64,000 nt of DNA from Bacteroidia bacterium. GTDB lineage: Bacteria; Bacteroidota; Bacteroidia; SpSt-205. The position numbers and the translations under genes were made by a program. Shown here piece by piece: positions 18,324-26,412 of this stretch. Position 1 is the first letter of the stretch. The number at the start of each line of letters is the position of its first letter. Under the pieces are notes generated by a model, which saw only the letters and a list, made by a program, of their open reading frames with translations, was not told the DNA's origin and ran no database searches. Location: NCBI GenBank assembly GCA_026003235.1, contig BPGW01000001.1:88224-152223 (forward strand), given 5' to 3'.

Positions 18324-19184
18324 GTGGTAGAAGCCTTTGTGGCTTACTTGGCGGGTTTGCGCAAAGCCAGCCCCCACACGATAGAAGCTTACCGGCGTGA
18401 CCTGGAAGGCCTGCAGGCTTTTTGCCGGGCGCAGTACGGTTTTGATCCCTTTGCGGGGCCGGAAGCATGGGCCCAGCTGGGCCGGCCTGCCCTTTGGGCT
18501 TGGCTGAGCGCGTTTCCTCGGGCCTCTACCCGTGCTCGGAAGGTCGCAGCGGTCCGACGCTTTGATGCTTACGTGCGTCAAGTTTTGCGCAAGCCGGGCC
18601 TCTCTTGGCGTCCTGCTACGCCTCGTCTGCCTCGGGGGCTACCCCGAGCCCTCCCCGAAAAACACCTCCTGGCTACCCTTGAGAGGCTATCTGAGCAGCC
18701 TCAGGACTTTGTTACCCTGCGCGATCGGCTGGCCCTGGAACTGCTGTATGGATGTGGGCTGCGGCGGAGTGAGGTCGCTTCCCTCAAGGTAGAACAGGTG
18801 CATTTTTCTCTGCGGCAGCTCCACATTCTCGGCAAGGGCAGTAAGTGGCGAGTGATTCCCCTCTACGATGAGGTGGAAGCGCTTCTCAAGGCGTACCTTG
18901 CCCATCGTACCAAGCTGGGGGTGCAGCATAGCTTTTTACTGTGCACGGAAAAGGGTGCCCCCCTCTATCCGAAGGCGCTCTACCGGCTGGTGCGCAGGTA
19001 CTTGGGTACGCATCCGCATGCGCTTCGGCACAGCATAGCTACGCATCTGCTTGGGCGGGGTGCCAGCGTACAGGCCGTCAAAGAACTCTTAGGCCATAGC
19101 AGCCTGGCCACCACCCAAAAGTACCTCGCCATTACCCCGCAGGCCCTCAAAGAAGCTTACCTTCGCCTGCACCCTCGGGCATGA
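18324..19184 (+). CDS. XerC/XerD-type tyrosine recombinase
   Basis: 286 residues, the usual length of chromosomal Xer proteins. The N-terminal SAM-like core-binding domain spans about 1-85. In the catalytic domain the first arginine is in LYGCGLRRSEVASL, the lysine in LGKGSKWR, HxxR in HALRHSIATHLL, the second histidine in LLGHSSLATTQKY and the tyrosine nucleophile in the same motif. Expected to resolve chromosome dimers at dif; no dif-like site was recognised here. Start is GTG. Its stop overlaps the ATG of the next gene. No mobile element surrounds it, so a housekeeping role is more likely than a phage or transposon integrase. Confidence 0.88.
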   Translation: MVEAFVAYLAGLRKASPHTIEAYRRDLEGLQAFCRAQYGFDPFAGPEAWAQLGRPALWAWLSAFPRASTRARKVAAVRRFDAYVRQVLRKPGLSWRPATPRLPRGLPRALPEKHLLATLERLSEQPQDFVTLRDRLALELLYGCGLRRSEVASLKVEQVHFSLRQLHILGKGSKWRVIPLYDEVEALLKAYLAHRTKLGVQHSFLLCTEKGAPLYPKALYRLVRRYLGTHPHALRHSIATHLLGRGASVQAVKELLGHSSLATTQKYLAITPQALKEAYLRLHPRA

Positions 19185-20086
19185 TGCACTGGCTTTACTT
19201 CTTGAAGCTTCTGCGGGCCTTTCCCCGCCTAAGCCGGATTTCGCCCTCGCCGTGGAGCTTGCTGTGGCGGGTTTTGCGTGGGCAAACGGCTCACATCCTC
19301 CTCCTGCCTGACGGGAAGCCCCTGCAGAGGCGGATCACCCCTCCTAACCTGTACGGATTTTTGCGCCTGAGAGAAGCCGGAATAGCCTTGGCGGCCGAGC
19401 AGCCCGCCTCGGCAGACCAGCTTTTGTGGGAACTGGCCCCAGGGCGTACCTTCCTCACGCGGCTCACGGTGGGGATGGACCTGATGACCCTCTATGAGGT
19501 CTTTGGACGCAAGGACTATGGAAGCGATTTCTCGGGGCAGGTGGTCGTGGATGTAGGGGCCTACAATGGAGACTCTGCGGTGTTTTTTGCGCTGGCAGGG
19601 GCCCGCCGTGTGATAGCTTTTGAACCCTATCCGCCTAATTTTGAACTGGCTGCAGAGAATGTCCGCAGGATGGGACTCTCCGATCGGGTGACGCTTCTGC
19701 CGGTGGCGCTGGGGGCCCAGCGGGGTAAAGCCCAACTCCAAGTGGCCGCTCAAGAGCCCGACGCCAACACCCTTACCCTTGCCGGATCTCCCCTGCAAAA
19801 GCTCATCGCCTTTACCCAGACTGTGGAAGTAGAGGTGTGGTCATTTGAAGACCTTCTGGCTCAGGTCGGCCAGGAAGAGATAGACTTTCTCAAGCTGGAC
19901 TGCGAGGGATGCGAGTTTGCTCTCATAGAGACCTTACCTGTGGAAGCGCTCCGGCGGGTAAAAGTCTGGCATATTGAGTACCATGCGGCCCCTCACCCTC
20001 TCGTGCATAAGCTTGAGGCTGCCGGTTTTTCTGTAGAGAGGCAGTTAGACCGGCGGTTTTTAGGCTATCTCGTGGCGCGGCGGTAG
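19181..20086 (+). CDS. FkbM-family methyltransferase, paralogue 2
   Basis: 301 residues. Motif I is VVVDVGAYNGDSAVFFALAGA, followed by AFEPYPPNF and the signature IDFLKLDCEGCEFALI. It aligns along its length with the gene at 12361, including the N-terminal DLMTLYEVFGRKDYG segment, so the two are close paralogues sharing a special N-terminal extension. Begins inside the recombinase stop (ATGA overlap). The last 27 bases overlap the convergent phosphatase gene. Substrate unknown. Confidence 0.82.
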   Translation: MMHWLYFLKLLRAFPRLSRISPSPWSLLWRVLRGQTAHILLLPDGKPLQRRITPPNLYGFLRLREAGIALAAEQPASADQLLWELAPGRTFLTRLTVGMDLMTLYEVFGRKDYGSDFSGQVVVDVGAYNGDSAVFFALAGARRVIAFEPYPPNFELAAENVRRMGLSDRVTLLPVALGAQRGKAQLQVAAQEPDANTLTLAGSPLQKLIAFTQTVEVEVWSFEDLLAQVGQEEIDFLKLDCEGCEFALIETLPVEALRRVKVWHIEYHAAPHPLVHKLEAAGFSVERQLDRRFLGYLVARR

Positions 20087-22288
20087 GTCTATGATCCACA
20101 CGGCGATGTCGTCTATTTGAGGGCTTCCCTGGCGGAAGGCTTCCCAGGCTTCTCGTATAGCTTGGAGGGCCTGGTCGGGAGGCAAGGCGGCGGTGCTTAG
20201 CAAAGCCTCTTCCCATTTTTTGCGCCCCCACTTGCGGTACGAAGGCCCAAGTTGATCGCGCGCCCCATCCGTAGCCAATACCAATCGCCCGCCGCCTGCG
20301 AAAGAGATTTTCCTTGTGGCCCAGCTGGGGAGGGTCTCTCGGAGGCCTTGCCCCATGCCAGGACCCGTAGGAGGTATCGTATGCAGGGAGCCCCGCTGGA
20401 GCCACCAGGCATAATGGCCAGCCGTCACGATTACAAGCTCTTGCTGAGCCAGGTCTATCTGGGCGAAGGAGGCTTCCATGCCGTCCTGAACGCTGTCCTG
20501 CCTCTCTGCATGCAGAATATGGAGGAATCCTGCTTGAAGAGCCTGGAGGCGTTGGGGCAGATCGAAAGGGCCTTCGGTTTCAAGCATGCGCTCCAGCAGA
20601 CTAATAGCTAAGACGGTCATGAACCCTCCTGGTACGCCGTGGCCGGTGCAGTCCCCCAAAACCACCAGGACTTCGGTCTCGCGCAGGCGGCGCACATAGT
20701 AAAAATCACCGCCCACCTCGGTCAGCGGCTGAAACCACAGGGCATGAGAAAAAGGCAGAAGGTCCAACGTGGTTTTGTCCGGCAGGAGGGCTTGCTGGAT
20801 TCGGCGGGCATAGCGAAGGCTCTGCATGAGCTCGGTGTGCTGCTCAGAAATGCGGGCGTGGGATTTTTCCAGCTCGGCTTTCTGGTAAGTGATCAGGTCA
20901 CGCTGTTGGCGCGTCTTCTGATAAAGCCCCCAAAGCACGAGCCCTCCTCCGGCCAGCAGAAGCGAAAGCGTGGCCAGAAACCCCACCCACAGGCGCTGGC
21001 GCTTTTGCTTTTCCTCGGCTTGGATCTGCTGGCGCAGCATTTCGGCCTGTAGGGCCTGTTCGTGCTTTTGCCACTCGTACTGGTAGCGTGTTTCAAGGGC
21101 TTTGCGCAGGGTTCGCTGGTTCGTCAGGCTGTCTCGGTAGAGGTAGTATCGGTTTTGAGCCTCGTAAGCTTTGTCCCAGAGACCTAAAGTGGCGTACAGA
21201 GAATGAGCCTTTTCGTAAAAGATCTGGATGGCGTCCAGATCATACACCTGCTTAGAGGTGGCCAGGAGGGATTCTGCTTTCTGGGCCCAGAAGTAAGCTT
21301 GGTGGAGAAACTCCTTGCGGTGAGGGTTTTTTCGGGCCAGGAGGGCATAGAGTTCTACTTGGCTTTTGTAGGCTTTGAATCGTTCGTTGGGGGTGCTCTT
21401 TTCGCGCAAGGCCAGGGCCAGGTTCAAGTAGTGAGCTGCGCTATCGGGCTGCGCTAACTGAATGAAGAAAGAGCCCAAATTGGTGGCGGCGGTGGCGAGG
21501 GCACCCACATTGTTGACGGCGCGAGCCACTTCAAAAGCCCGCCGGTAATAGAAGTAAGCGGAATCCAAATGCCCTTCATGGTGATGAAGACGCCCGAGGC
21601 CGGAGAGGGTGTTGGGAAGGTTTGCAGAGTCGCCCAGCGCAAGCCTGAGCTGGAGCGCTTCCAGAGCGTACTTCCTAGCATACGCATACAGGTTCTGGGT
21701 CTCATAGAGGACAGCCAGGTTATTGAGGGTGATGGCTTTCTGGCGGGGGGCTTTCAGGGAGTCTGCCACGAGGAGCGCTTGCCGGTAAAGTTCAGCGGCC
21801 GAGTCCTGCAGACCAATCTCGGAGAAAAGCCCACCGAGGTTATTCAGGGTGTAATAAAGAAGGTTCAGGTCCCCTTGCCCGGAGGCCAAGGCGATAATTT
21901 CCCTGTGAGCCTGGATAGCGTCTATGATCCGGCCTTTTTGGTGGTAATAGTAGGCGAGGTTAGCTTTTACCGAGGCGGCCTTTTTGTGGTGGCCGAAGCG
22001 GGAAAGGAGCTTGTAGGCCGAGTCGCACCAGAAAAGGGCGGAGTCTACCTGGCCGCGGTGGGCCAACCCGTAGGCTAATAGGTCCAGGGCGCTGCCTGCG
22101 TGCAGAGCTACGAGAGAGTCGCTAATGGGGAAGACCTGCGCAGGGAAAAGGGCAAGAGCCTGATGGGCCAGGGCTTCCACTTGATGATCAGGAGCTTCTT
22201 CGGCGGCGGCCAAAAGACGCTCTACCCGCTGTAGCCAGGTCTCCTGGGCGGGCAGCAGGCCTACCAGCAGCAGGAAGAGCCTCCTCAA
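20060..22288 (-). CDS. Membrane-bound TPR protein with SpoIIE-type PP2C phosphatase domain
   Basis: 742 residues. Signal-like segment 1-14, then TPR repeats covering about 60-380, a coiled region at about 390-432, a transmembrane helix at 433-455, a second coiled segment, and a SpoIIE/RsbU-type serine phosphatase domain from about 495. Metal-binding aspartates are visible in VGGDFYY (D528) and GDCTGHGVPGGF (D546), with QIDDIAVWII near the end. Topology predicts an external TPR sensor and a cytosolic phosphatase, possibly acting on an anti-sigma-factor antagonist. Start is TTG 22288, overlapping the stop of the upstream lipoprotein gene; the signal peptide begins immediately. Confidence 0.88.
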   Translation of the reverse strand: MRRLFLLLVGLLPAQETWLQRVERLLAAAEEAPDHQVEALAHQALALFPAQVFPISDSLVALHAGSALDLLAYGLAHRGQVDSALFWCDSAYKLLSRFGHHKKAASVKANLAYYYHQKGRIIDAIQAHREIIALASGQGDLNLLYYTLNNLGGLFSEIGLQDSAAELYRQALLVADSLKAPRQKAITLNNLAVLYETQNLYAYARKYALEALQLRLALGDSANLPNTLSGLGRLHHHEGHLDSAYFYYRRAFEVARAVNNVGALATAATNLGSFFIQLAQPDSAAHYLNLALALREKSTPNERFKAYKSQVELYALLARKNPHRKEFLHQAYFWAQKAESLLATSKQVYDLDAIQIFYEKAHSLYATLGLWDKAYEAQNRYYLYRDSLTNQRTLRKALETRYQYEWQKHEQALQAEMLRQQIQAEEKQKRQRLWVGFLATLSLLLAGGGLVLWGLYQKTRQQRDLITYQKAELEKSHARISEQHTELMQSLRYARRIQQALLPDKTTLDLLPFSHALWFQPLTEVGGDFYYVRRLRETEVLVVLGDCTGHGVPGGFMTVLAISLLERMLETEGPFDLPQRLQALQAGFLHILHAERQDSVQDGMEASFAQIDLAQQELVIVTAGHYAWWLQRGSLHTIPPTGPGMGQGLRETLPSWATRKISFAGGGRLVLATDGARDQLGPSYRKWGRKKWEEALLSTAALPPDQALQAIREAWEAFRQGSPQIDDIAVWIIDLPPRHEIA

Positions 22289-22494
22289 GGGTTAGGGCAG
22301 CTTTTCTGGACTCGGCCGGGTTTCTTGCCAGGTTTGGTGTAGTGGCGGGTTTGCTTGGCCAGGCGCGCCTCTTGCTGCTGGCGCACGTACTCTTCGTGCC
22401 GGGGATGGTTGCAATTGGCTCGCGGATCACGGAAAAGCCCACACCCCCCAACCAGCCCCAGCAAAATACCTCCAAGGATGACGGACTTATTCAT
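22285..22494 (-). CDS. Small lipoprotein, unknown function
   Basis: 69 residues from ATG 22494; ATG 22503 is an alternative. The first residues form a lipoprotein signal with a VGGC lipobox, so C18 is the predicted lipidated residue. The remainder is short, basic and histidine/lysine-rich, without a recognisable family. The start codon sits within the last codons of the upstream gene, and its stop overlaps the TTG of the phosphatase gene, giving a three-gene coupled unit. The open frame extends upstream to 22566, but that part is a shadow of the neighbouring gene. Confidence 0.6.
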   Translation of the reverse strand: MNKSVILGGILLGLVGGCGLFRDPRANCNHPRHEEYVRQQQEARLAKQTRHYTKPGKKPGRVQKSCPNP

Positions 22495-23002
22495 CTCCTT
22501 CATGTTTTTCTTCCTCGCCAGGGCCTTTTTCCATTTGAAAGGAACCCTTTTCCACGAGAAGTTCACGAAGCTTTTCTATTTTCTCAGGCAGCTCTGGGGG
22601 ACAGCCTGTTCGGCAGGTGATTTGTTTTTCCTGGCCGTCCAAGCGGTATGCCAAGATCAAAGAGGGCAGGTCCGAAATGCCTGGGTTGTCATACAAGTCG
22701 GCGTACGCTTCAAAGTGGGCTTCTCGGAGGGTTTTTTCTACCTGGGCCTGTTCTTGGGGGGAAAGTTGGCGGGTGTAGACGCCTAAGCGAGGCACAAACC
22801 GCTGCCCTTCGTAGCGCACCTTCCCGTCAGGAAAAAGCTCCACCTTGTCTATGGGGCATCGTCCATAACAGGGGGTTCTTTCAATGCGCAGGTAAAGGTT
22901 AGCGGGTCTGGGGGCTTCTTTTGAGGAGGCGGCCTTGTGCCCGCTACACTCCCGTAAAGAGAGGCTGCTTAGCAGGGCTAAGCCCCAAAACATCCTGTCC
23001 AT
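22487..23002 (-). CDS. DUF6438 domain protein, secreted or lipoprotein
   Basis: 171 residues. Hydrophobic N-terminus, then a domain with IERTPCYGRCPIDKVELFPDGKV, the hallmark of DUF6438: a CYGRCP loop followed by a beta strand and DG turn. A second cysteine pair (TCRTGCP) lies near residue 130. The C-terminal 30 residues are charged. Possibly a lipoprotein through C19, but the preceding residues (LREC) are a poor lipobox. A TACTTTTG element four bases upstream fixes the ATG. First gene of a coupled operon with the small lipoprotein and the TPR-phosphatase. Confidence 0.75.
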   Translation of the reverse strand: MDRMFWGLALLSSLSLRECSGHKAASSKEAPRPANLYLRIERTPCYGRCPIDKVELFPDGKVRYEGQRFVPRLGVYTRQLSPQEQAQVEKTLREAHFEAYADLYDNPGISDLPSLILAYRLDGQEKQITCRTGCPPELPEKIEKLRELLVEKGSFQMEKGPGEEEKHEGDE

Positions 23003-23006
23003 CCCG

Positions 23007-23014
23007 CAAAAGTA
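23007..23014 (-). promoter_or_regulatory. Putative -7 element for the DUF6438 operon
   Basis: Minus-strand TACTTTTG, exact match, four bases before the ATG. Confidence 0.65.
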
Positions 23015-23080
23015 TAAAAAGCCCCGCTATTAGGAGGGGGGATGCGGTTCGCCGTCGCTGGGGAGAGGGAACTTATTTTG

Positions 23081-23088
23081 TTATTTTG
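23081..23088 (+). promoter_or_regulatory. Putative -7 element for the TonB receptor
   Basis: TTATTTTG, one mismatch to TAnnTTTG, four bases before ATG 23093. Confidence 0.45.
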
Positions 23089-23092
23089 CGGC

Positions 23093-25402
23093 ATGAAGTG
23101 GTGGATGGGGGTGTGGGGTGTTTTGGCGGCTCAGCCTCTTTTTACCTTGAGCGGGTATGTGCGAGACCAAGCCAACCGCGAGCCTCTGCCAGGTGCCAGC
23201 GTCCTCGTTAAGGAACGCGGTACGGGCAGTTACACCAATGCTTATGGCTATTATGCCCTGCGGTTGCCGGCTGGCCAGTATACGGTCGTGGCGCAGTTCG
23301 TGGGGTACCGAAGTGAAACCTTGCGGGTGGCTTTGCGGGCAGACCTAAAGCACGACTTCTGGCTGCGAGAGGAAGCCGTAGAAGTAGCGGCGGTAGAAAT
23401 CGTGGAGACCTACGAGCAGCGGCGCTTTAGCGGTGCAGCCACCAGCCAGAACCGCCTGGAAGTACAACGGCTGAAAAAACTGCCCGCTCTGCTGGGAGAG
23501 GTAGATGTGCTTCGATCGTTGAGCCTGCTGCCGGGGGTGGCTACGGCCGGCGACGGAAGCGCCGCCTTTTTCGTGCGAGGGGGGTCTTTTGATCAAAATC
23601 TGGTGCTCTTAGACGAAGCCGTCGTATATAACCCTGGCCATATTGGAGGTATTTTCTCGGCTTTCAACGCGGATGCGGTCCAGGAAGCTCAGCTCTACAA
23701 AGGGTACATGCCTCCCGAGTATGGTGGACGCTTGGCCTCGGCCCTGGATGTGCGCCTGCGTGAGGGCAATAGCCCTCGCTGGCAAGCCGCCGGCGGAATC
23801 GGCCTCATCTCTTCCCGTCTCAACGTAGAAGGCCCCCTCTGGAAAGACCGCGCAGGCCTCTTACTTACTGGCCGGCGCAGCTACGCCGACCTCTTCCTCC
23901 TCTTGGCTCAGGACCCTGAGCTGCGAAAAACAGCTCTCTACTTTTATGACCTCACCGCTAAGGTCAACTACCGAGCCGGCGAAAAGCACCGCTTCTACCT
24001 CTCGGGGTACTTCGGGCGGGATGTGTTTCGCACCTCCTTCTTGGACTTCAACTGGGGCAACGCCACCACCACCCTTCGCTGGAACTTCATCCCTTCCCCC
24101 CGACTTTTTCTCAATACGATCGCCTACTACAGCAAATATGACTACGCCTTTCTCGTTGAGCAAGGCAACAATCGGGCTCGTTTCAGCTCGGGCATAGAAG
24201 ACTGGGCTTGGCGCACGGATGGAGAGTACTTTTTGTCGGAGCGAGTCAAGCTTCGGTTTGGGGCTGGGCTTTGCCGGCATACGTTTTTGCCGGGGATTTT
24301 GGAGCCTACCGGTGACAGTTCTAATGTGCGTCCTTATCGGGTTCCTTCTTTGAGGGGGGTGGAGGCGGCGGCGTATGTGCAGACGGGGTACAAATTGGGG
24401 GCGCGGTGGCTGGTGGAGGGGGGCCTGCGGTGGGCAGGCTTCGGGTTGTGGGGGCCGGCTACGCTGTATACCTTCACGCCGGAAGGGCAAGTGCAGGATA
24501 CGCTGACTTATAGCCAGGGCCGTCTTATTCGGGGATGGGGGGGGCTGGAACCGCGCTTGAGTCTGCGCTATGGTCTCTCTGACCGGTGGGCCCTCAAAGC
24601 CTCCTCAGGGCGCGTACAGCAGTTTTTGCATGTAGCCACCCTTTCCCCTGTGGGGCTGCCTACCGACATCTGGTGGCCTACCACCCCCAACGTGCGCCGC
24701 CAAGACGGCTACCAAGTGGCCCTGGCCCTCCAAGGCACACCCCGCTGGAAAGGCATAGGATGGGACGTCTCCTGGGAACTCTTTTACCGGTGGATGCTCA
24801 ATGTGCTGGACTTTCGTTCCGGGGCAGATATTTTTCTCAACCCGCAGCTGGAGCGGGATATGGTACAGGGCCGGGGCTGGGCTTACGGCAGCGAGTGGAT
24901 GGTCCAAAAGCTTACCGGCAAGCTCACCGGCTGGCTAAGCTACACCTACAGCCGGAGCTTTCGGTACATTCCGGCTATTGCGCCTAATCCTTTTCCCAGT
25001 TATGTGGATCGGCCCCACCAGGCCACCCTGGTGCTCAACTACACGCTAAACAGCCAGTGGGAGCTGGGCTTCACGGCGATTTACGGGACGGGGCGGCCTA
25101 TCACCTTGCCTGTGGCTAAGTATGTATACGACGGCCAAGTCGTAGGCGTGTACACCGAGCGCAACAACCGCCGGATGCCTGACTACCACCGAGCGGACCT
25201 TTCCCTCACTTGGAAACCCCGCCCTAAGGAAGGACGCCGCTGGCAGTCAAGCTGGAACTTTTCCGTGTATAACCTCTACGGTCGGCGCAACATGTGGGCT
25301 TTGCGCTTACGCACCGATGAAAACAACCCTAACCTTCAGCGGGCCTATAACTTATACCTTTTCCGGTGGGTGCCTTCCATCACTTATAATTTCCGGTTTT
25401 AG
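23093..25402 (+). CDS. TonB-dependent outer-membrane receptor with CarboxypepD-like N-terminal domain
   Basis: 769 residues from ATG 23093. Signal peptide, then a carboxypeptidase-regulatory-like beta domain (about 15-90: GYVRDQANREPLPGASV and NAYGYYALRLPAGQY), a plug domain with LSLLPGVATAGDG and FFVRGGSFDQNLVLLDEAVVYNPGH, and a C-terminal beta-barrel rich in aromatic-ending strands, terminating in ITYNFRF. No SusD partner is adjacent, so this is not a typical polysaccharide locus; the substrate is unknown. The reading frame begins upstream at 23042, but the signal peptide and -7 element support 23093. Confidence 0.92.
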   Translation: MKWWMGVWGVLAAQPLFTLSGYVRDQANREPLPGASVLVKERGTGSYTNAYGYYALRLPAGQYTVVAQFVGYRSETLRVALRADLKHDFWLREEAVEVAAVEIVETYEQRRFSGAATSQNRLEVQRLKKLPALLGEVDVLRSLSLLPGVATAGDGSAAFFVRGGSFDQNLVLLDEAVVYNPGHIGGIFSAFNADAVQEAQLYKGYMPPEYGGRLASALDVRLREGNSPRWQAAGGIGLISSRLNVEGPLWKDRAGLLLTGRRSYADLFLLLAQDPELRKTALYFYDLTAKVNYRAGEKHRFYLSGYFGRDVFRTSFLDFNWGNATTTLRWNFIPSPRLFLNTIAYYSKYDYAFLVEQGNNRARFSSGIEDWAWRTDGEYFLSERVKLRFGAGLCRHTFLPGILEPTGDSSNVRPYRVPSLRGVEAAAYVQTGYKLGARWLVEGGLRWAGFGLWGPATLYTFTPEGQVQDTLTYSQGRLIRGWGGLEPRLSLRYGLSDRWALKASSGRVQQFLHVATLSPVGLPTDIWWPTTPNVRRQDGYQVALALQGTPRWKGIGWDVSWELFYRWMLNVLDFRSGADIFLNPQLERDMVQGRGWAYGSEWMVQKLTGKLTGWLSYTYSRSFRYIPAIAPNPFPSYVDRPHQATLVLNYTLNSQWELGFTAIYGTGRPITLPVAKYVYDGQVVGVYTERNNRRMPDYHRADLSLTWKPRPKEGRRWQSSWNFSVYNLYGRRNMWALRLRTDENNPNLQRAYNLYLFRWVPSITYNFRF

Positions 25403-25413
25403 GCGGCTTGCCT

Positions 25414-26412
25414 TTAGGTTGAAGGGCCTTTTTGCGATGCTAGCAAGGCGGCGGCACCTCCTTGAAGGCTATAGATATCGGTGCGGCCGGTTTTTTTGCG
25501 CAGGGCGAAGGCAATCTGACGGCTTTGGCGGCCCTGCTGGCACACCAGGAGAAGAGGGCGATCCGGAAGCCGCCAGCTATCCCACTGATACCAAGGCCAG
25601 CGATGAGCCGGGTAAGGCAGGGGAGGGCCTTCTTCTCGCAGGTCTATCCATTCCAGGGAGGGGATTTGCTGGGCGGCTTGCAAGCTCAGCTCAAGGGGAG
25701 GCCCCACTGGAGGAGGGGCGGCAGCCAAAAGAGAAGAAGCAAGCGTGTAGCTTTCCCACAAGCCCGTAGCCAAGTCTATCCGGAAGAGGCGGTTTTTGGG
25801 GGCGTGGGCTGGATCAGTGAGGTAGCGTGCCGCTAAGGCGGCTTGGAGGCTACCTATTATGCCTGGCACGGCGCCGGCAACCCCCGCCTCAGAACAGGAA
25901 GGGCCGGTGGTGCCCTCCCCAAAAAAGGCCCGGTAGCTGACCCCTTCCAGCAGAGCGGCTTGCCCTTCCCATTGGAAAATAGCGCCGTACACCCAGGGCT
26001 TGCCTAACGCTTGAGCGGCGGCATCTATAGCCAGGCGGCTGGGAGCGTTGTCGGTGCCGTCCAGCCAGATGTCGGCGCCCTGGCCTGTCTCCCGAAGGAA
26101 GGTTTCATCTGCCCAGCGGGCATGCAGCGTAAGGCGCAGGTCGGGCCGAAAGCGCTGTAGGTAGCGGGCCAGCACCTCTACCTTGGGCTGACCAACGTCT
26201 GGAGGGGTGTAGAGAGGCTGGCGGTGAAGGTTCTCCTCTGCAACGGTGTCGGGGTCTACCAGCACCAGATGTCCTAACCCCATTGCGGCCAAGTAAAGGG
26301 CGGCCGGCACGCCCAACCCCCCTACGCCTACCACCAGCGCGGTGCTTTGCAGAAGGCGCTCTTGATCCCAGGCAGGAAGCAGCCATTGGGCTCTGTAGCG
26401 GGCTAGGCTCAT
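25414..26412 (-). CDS. MoeB/ThiF-type adenylyltransferase fused to a rhodanese domain
   Basis: 332 residues. The E1-like domain shows the nucleotide loop GVGGLGVPAALYL, LVDPDTVAEENLHRQPLY, DGTDN and GPSCSEAGVAGAVPGIIGSLQA, the last carrying a conserved cysteine. A C-terminal rhodanese domain of about 80 residues begins at LEWIDLREE and holds an active-site-like CQQGRQS loop. The usual pair of zinc CxxC motifs of MoeB is not seen. Such fusions activate small sulfur carriers (MoaD or ThiS) and load sulfur; none is in the window, so the target pathway is undecided. The start overlaps the preceding gene's stop. Confidence 0.82.
   Translation of the reverse strand: MSLARYRAQWLLPAWDQERLLQSTALVVGVGGLGVPAALYLAAMGLGHLVLVDPDTVAEENLHRQPLYTPPDVGQPKVEVLARYLQRFRPDLRLTLHARWADETFLRETGQGADIWLDGTDNAPSRLAIDAAAQALGKPWVYGAIFQWEGQAALLEGVSYRAFFGEGTTGPSCSEAGVAGAVPGIIGSLQAALAARYLTDPAHAPKNRLFRIDLATGLWESYTLASSLLAAAPPPVGPPLELSLQAAQQIPSLEWIDLREEGPPLPYPAHRWPWYQWDSWRLPDRPLLLVCQQGRQSRQIAFALRKKTGRTDIYSLQGGAAALLASQKGPST

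Noticed and set aside
18324-19184. Xer gene as an integrase of a mobile island
   Set aside because: No direct repeats, tRNA gene or phage or plasmid genes nearby; length and motifs fit housekeeping XerC/D.
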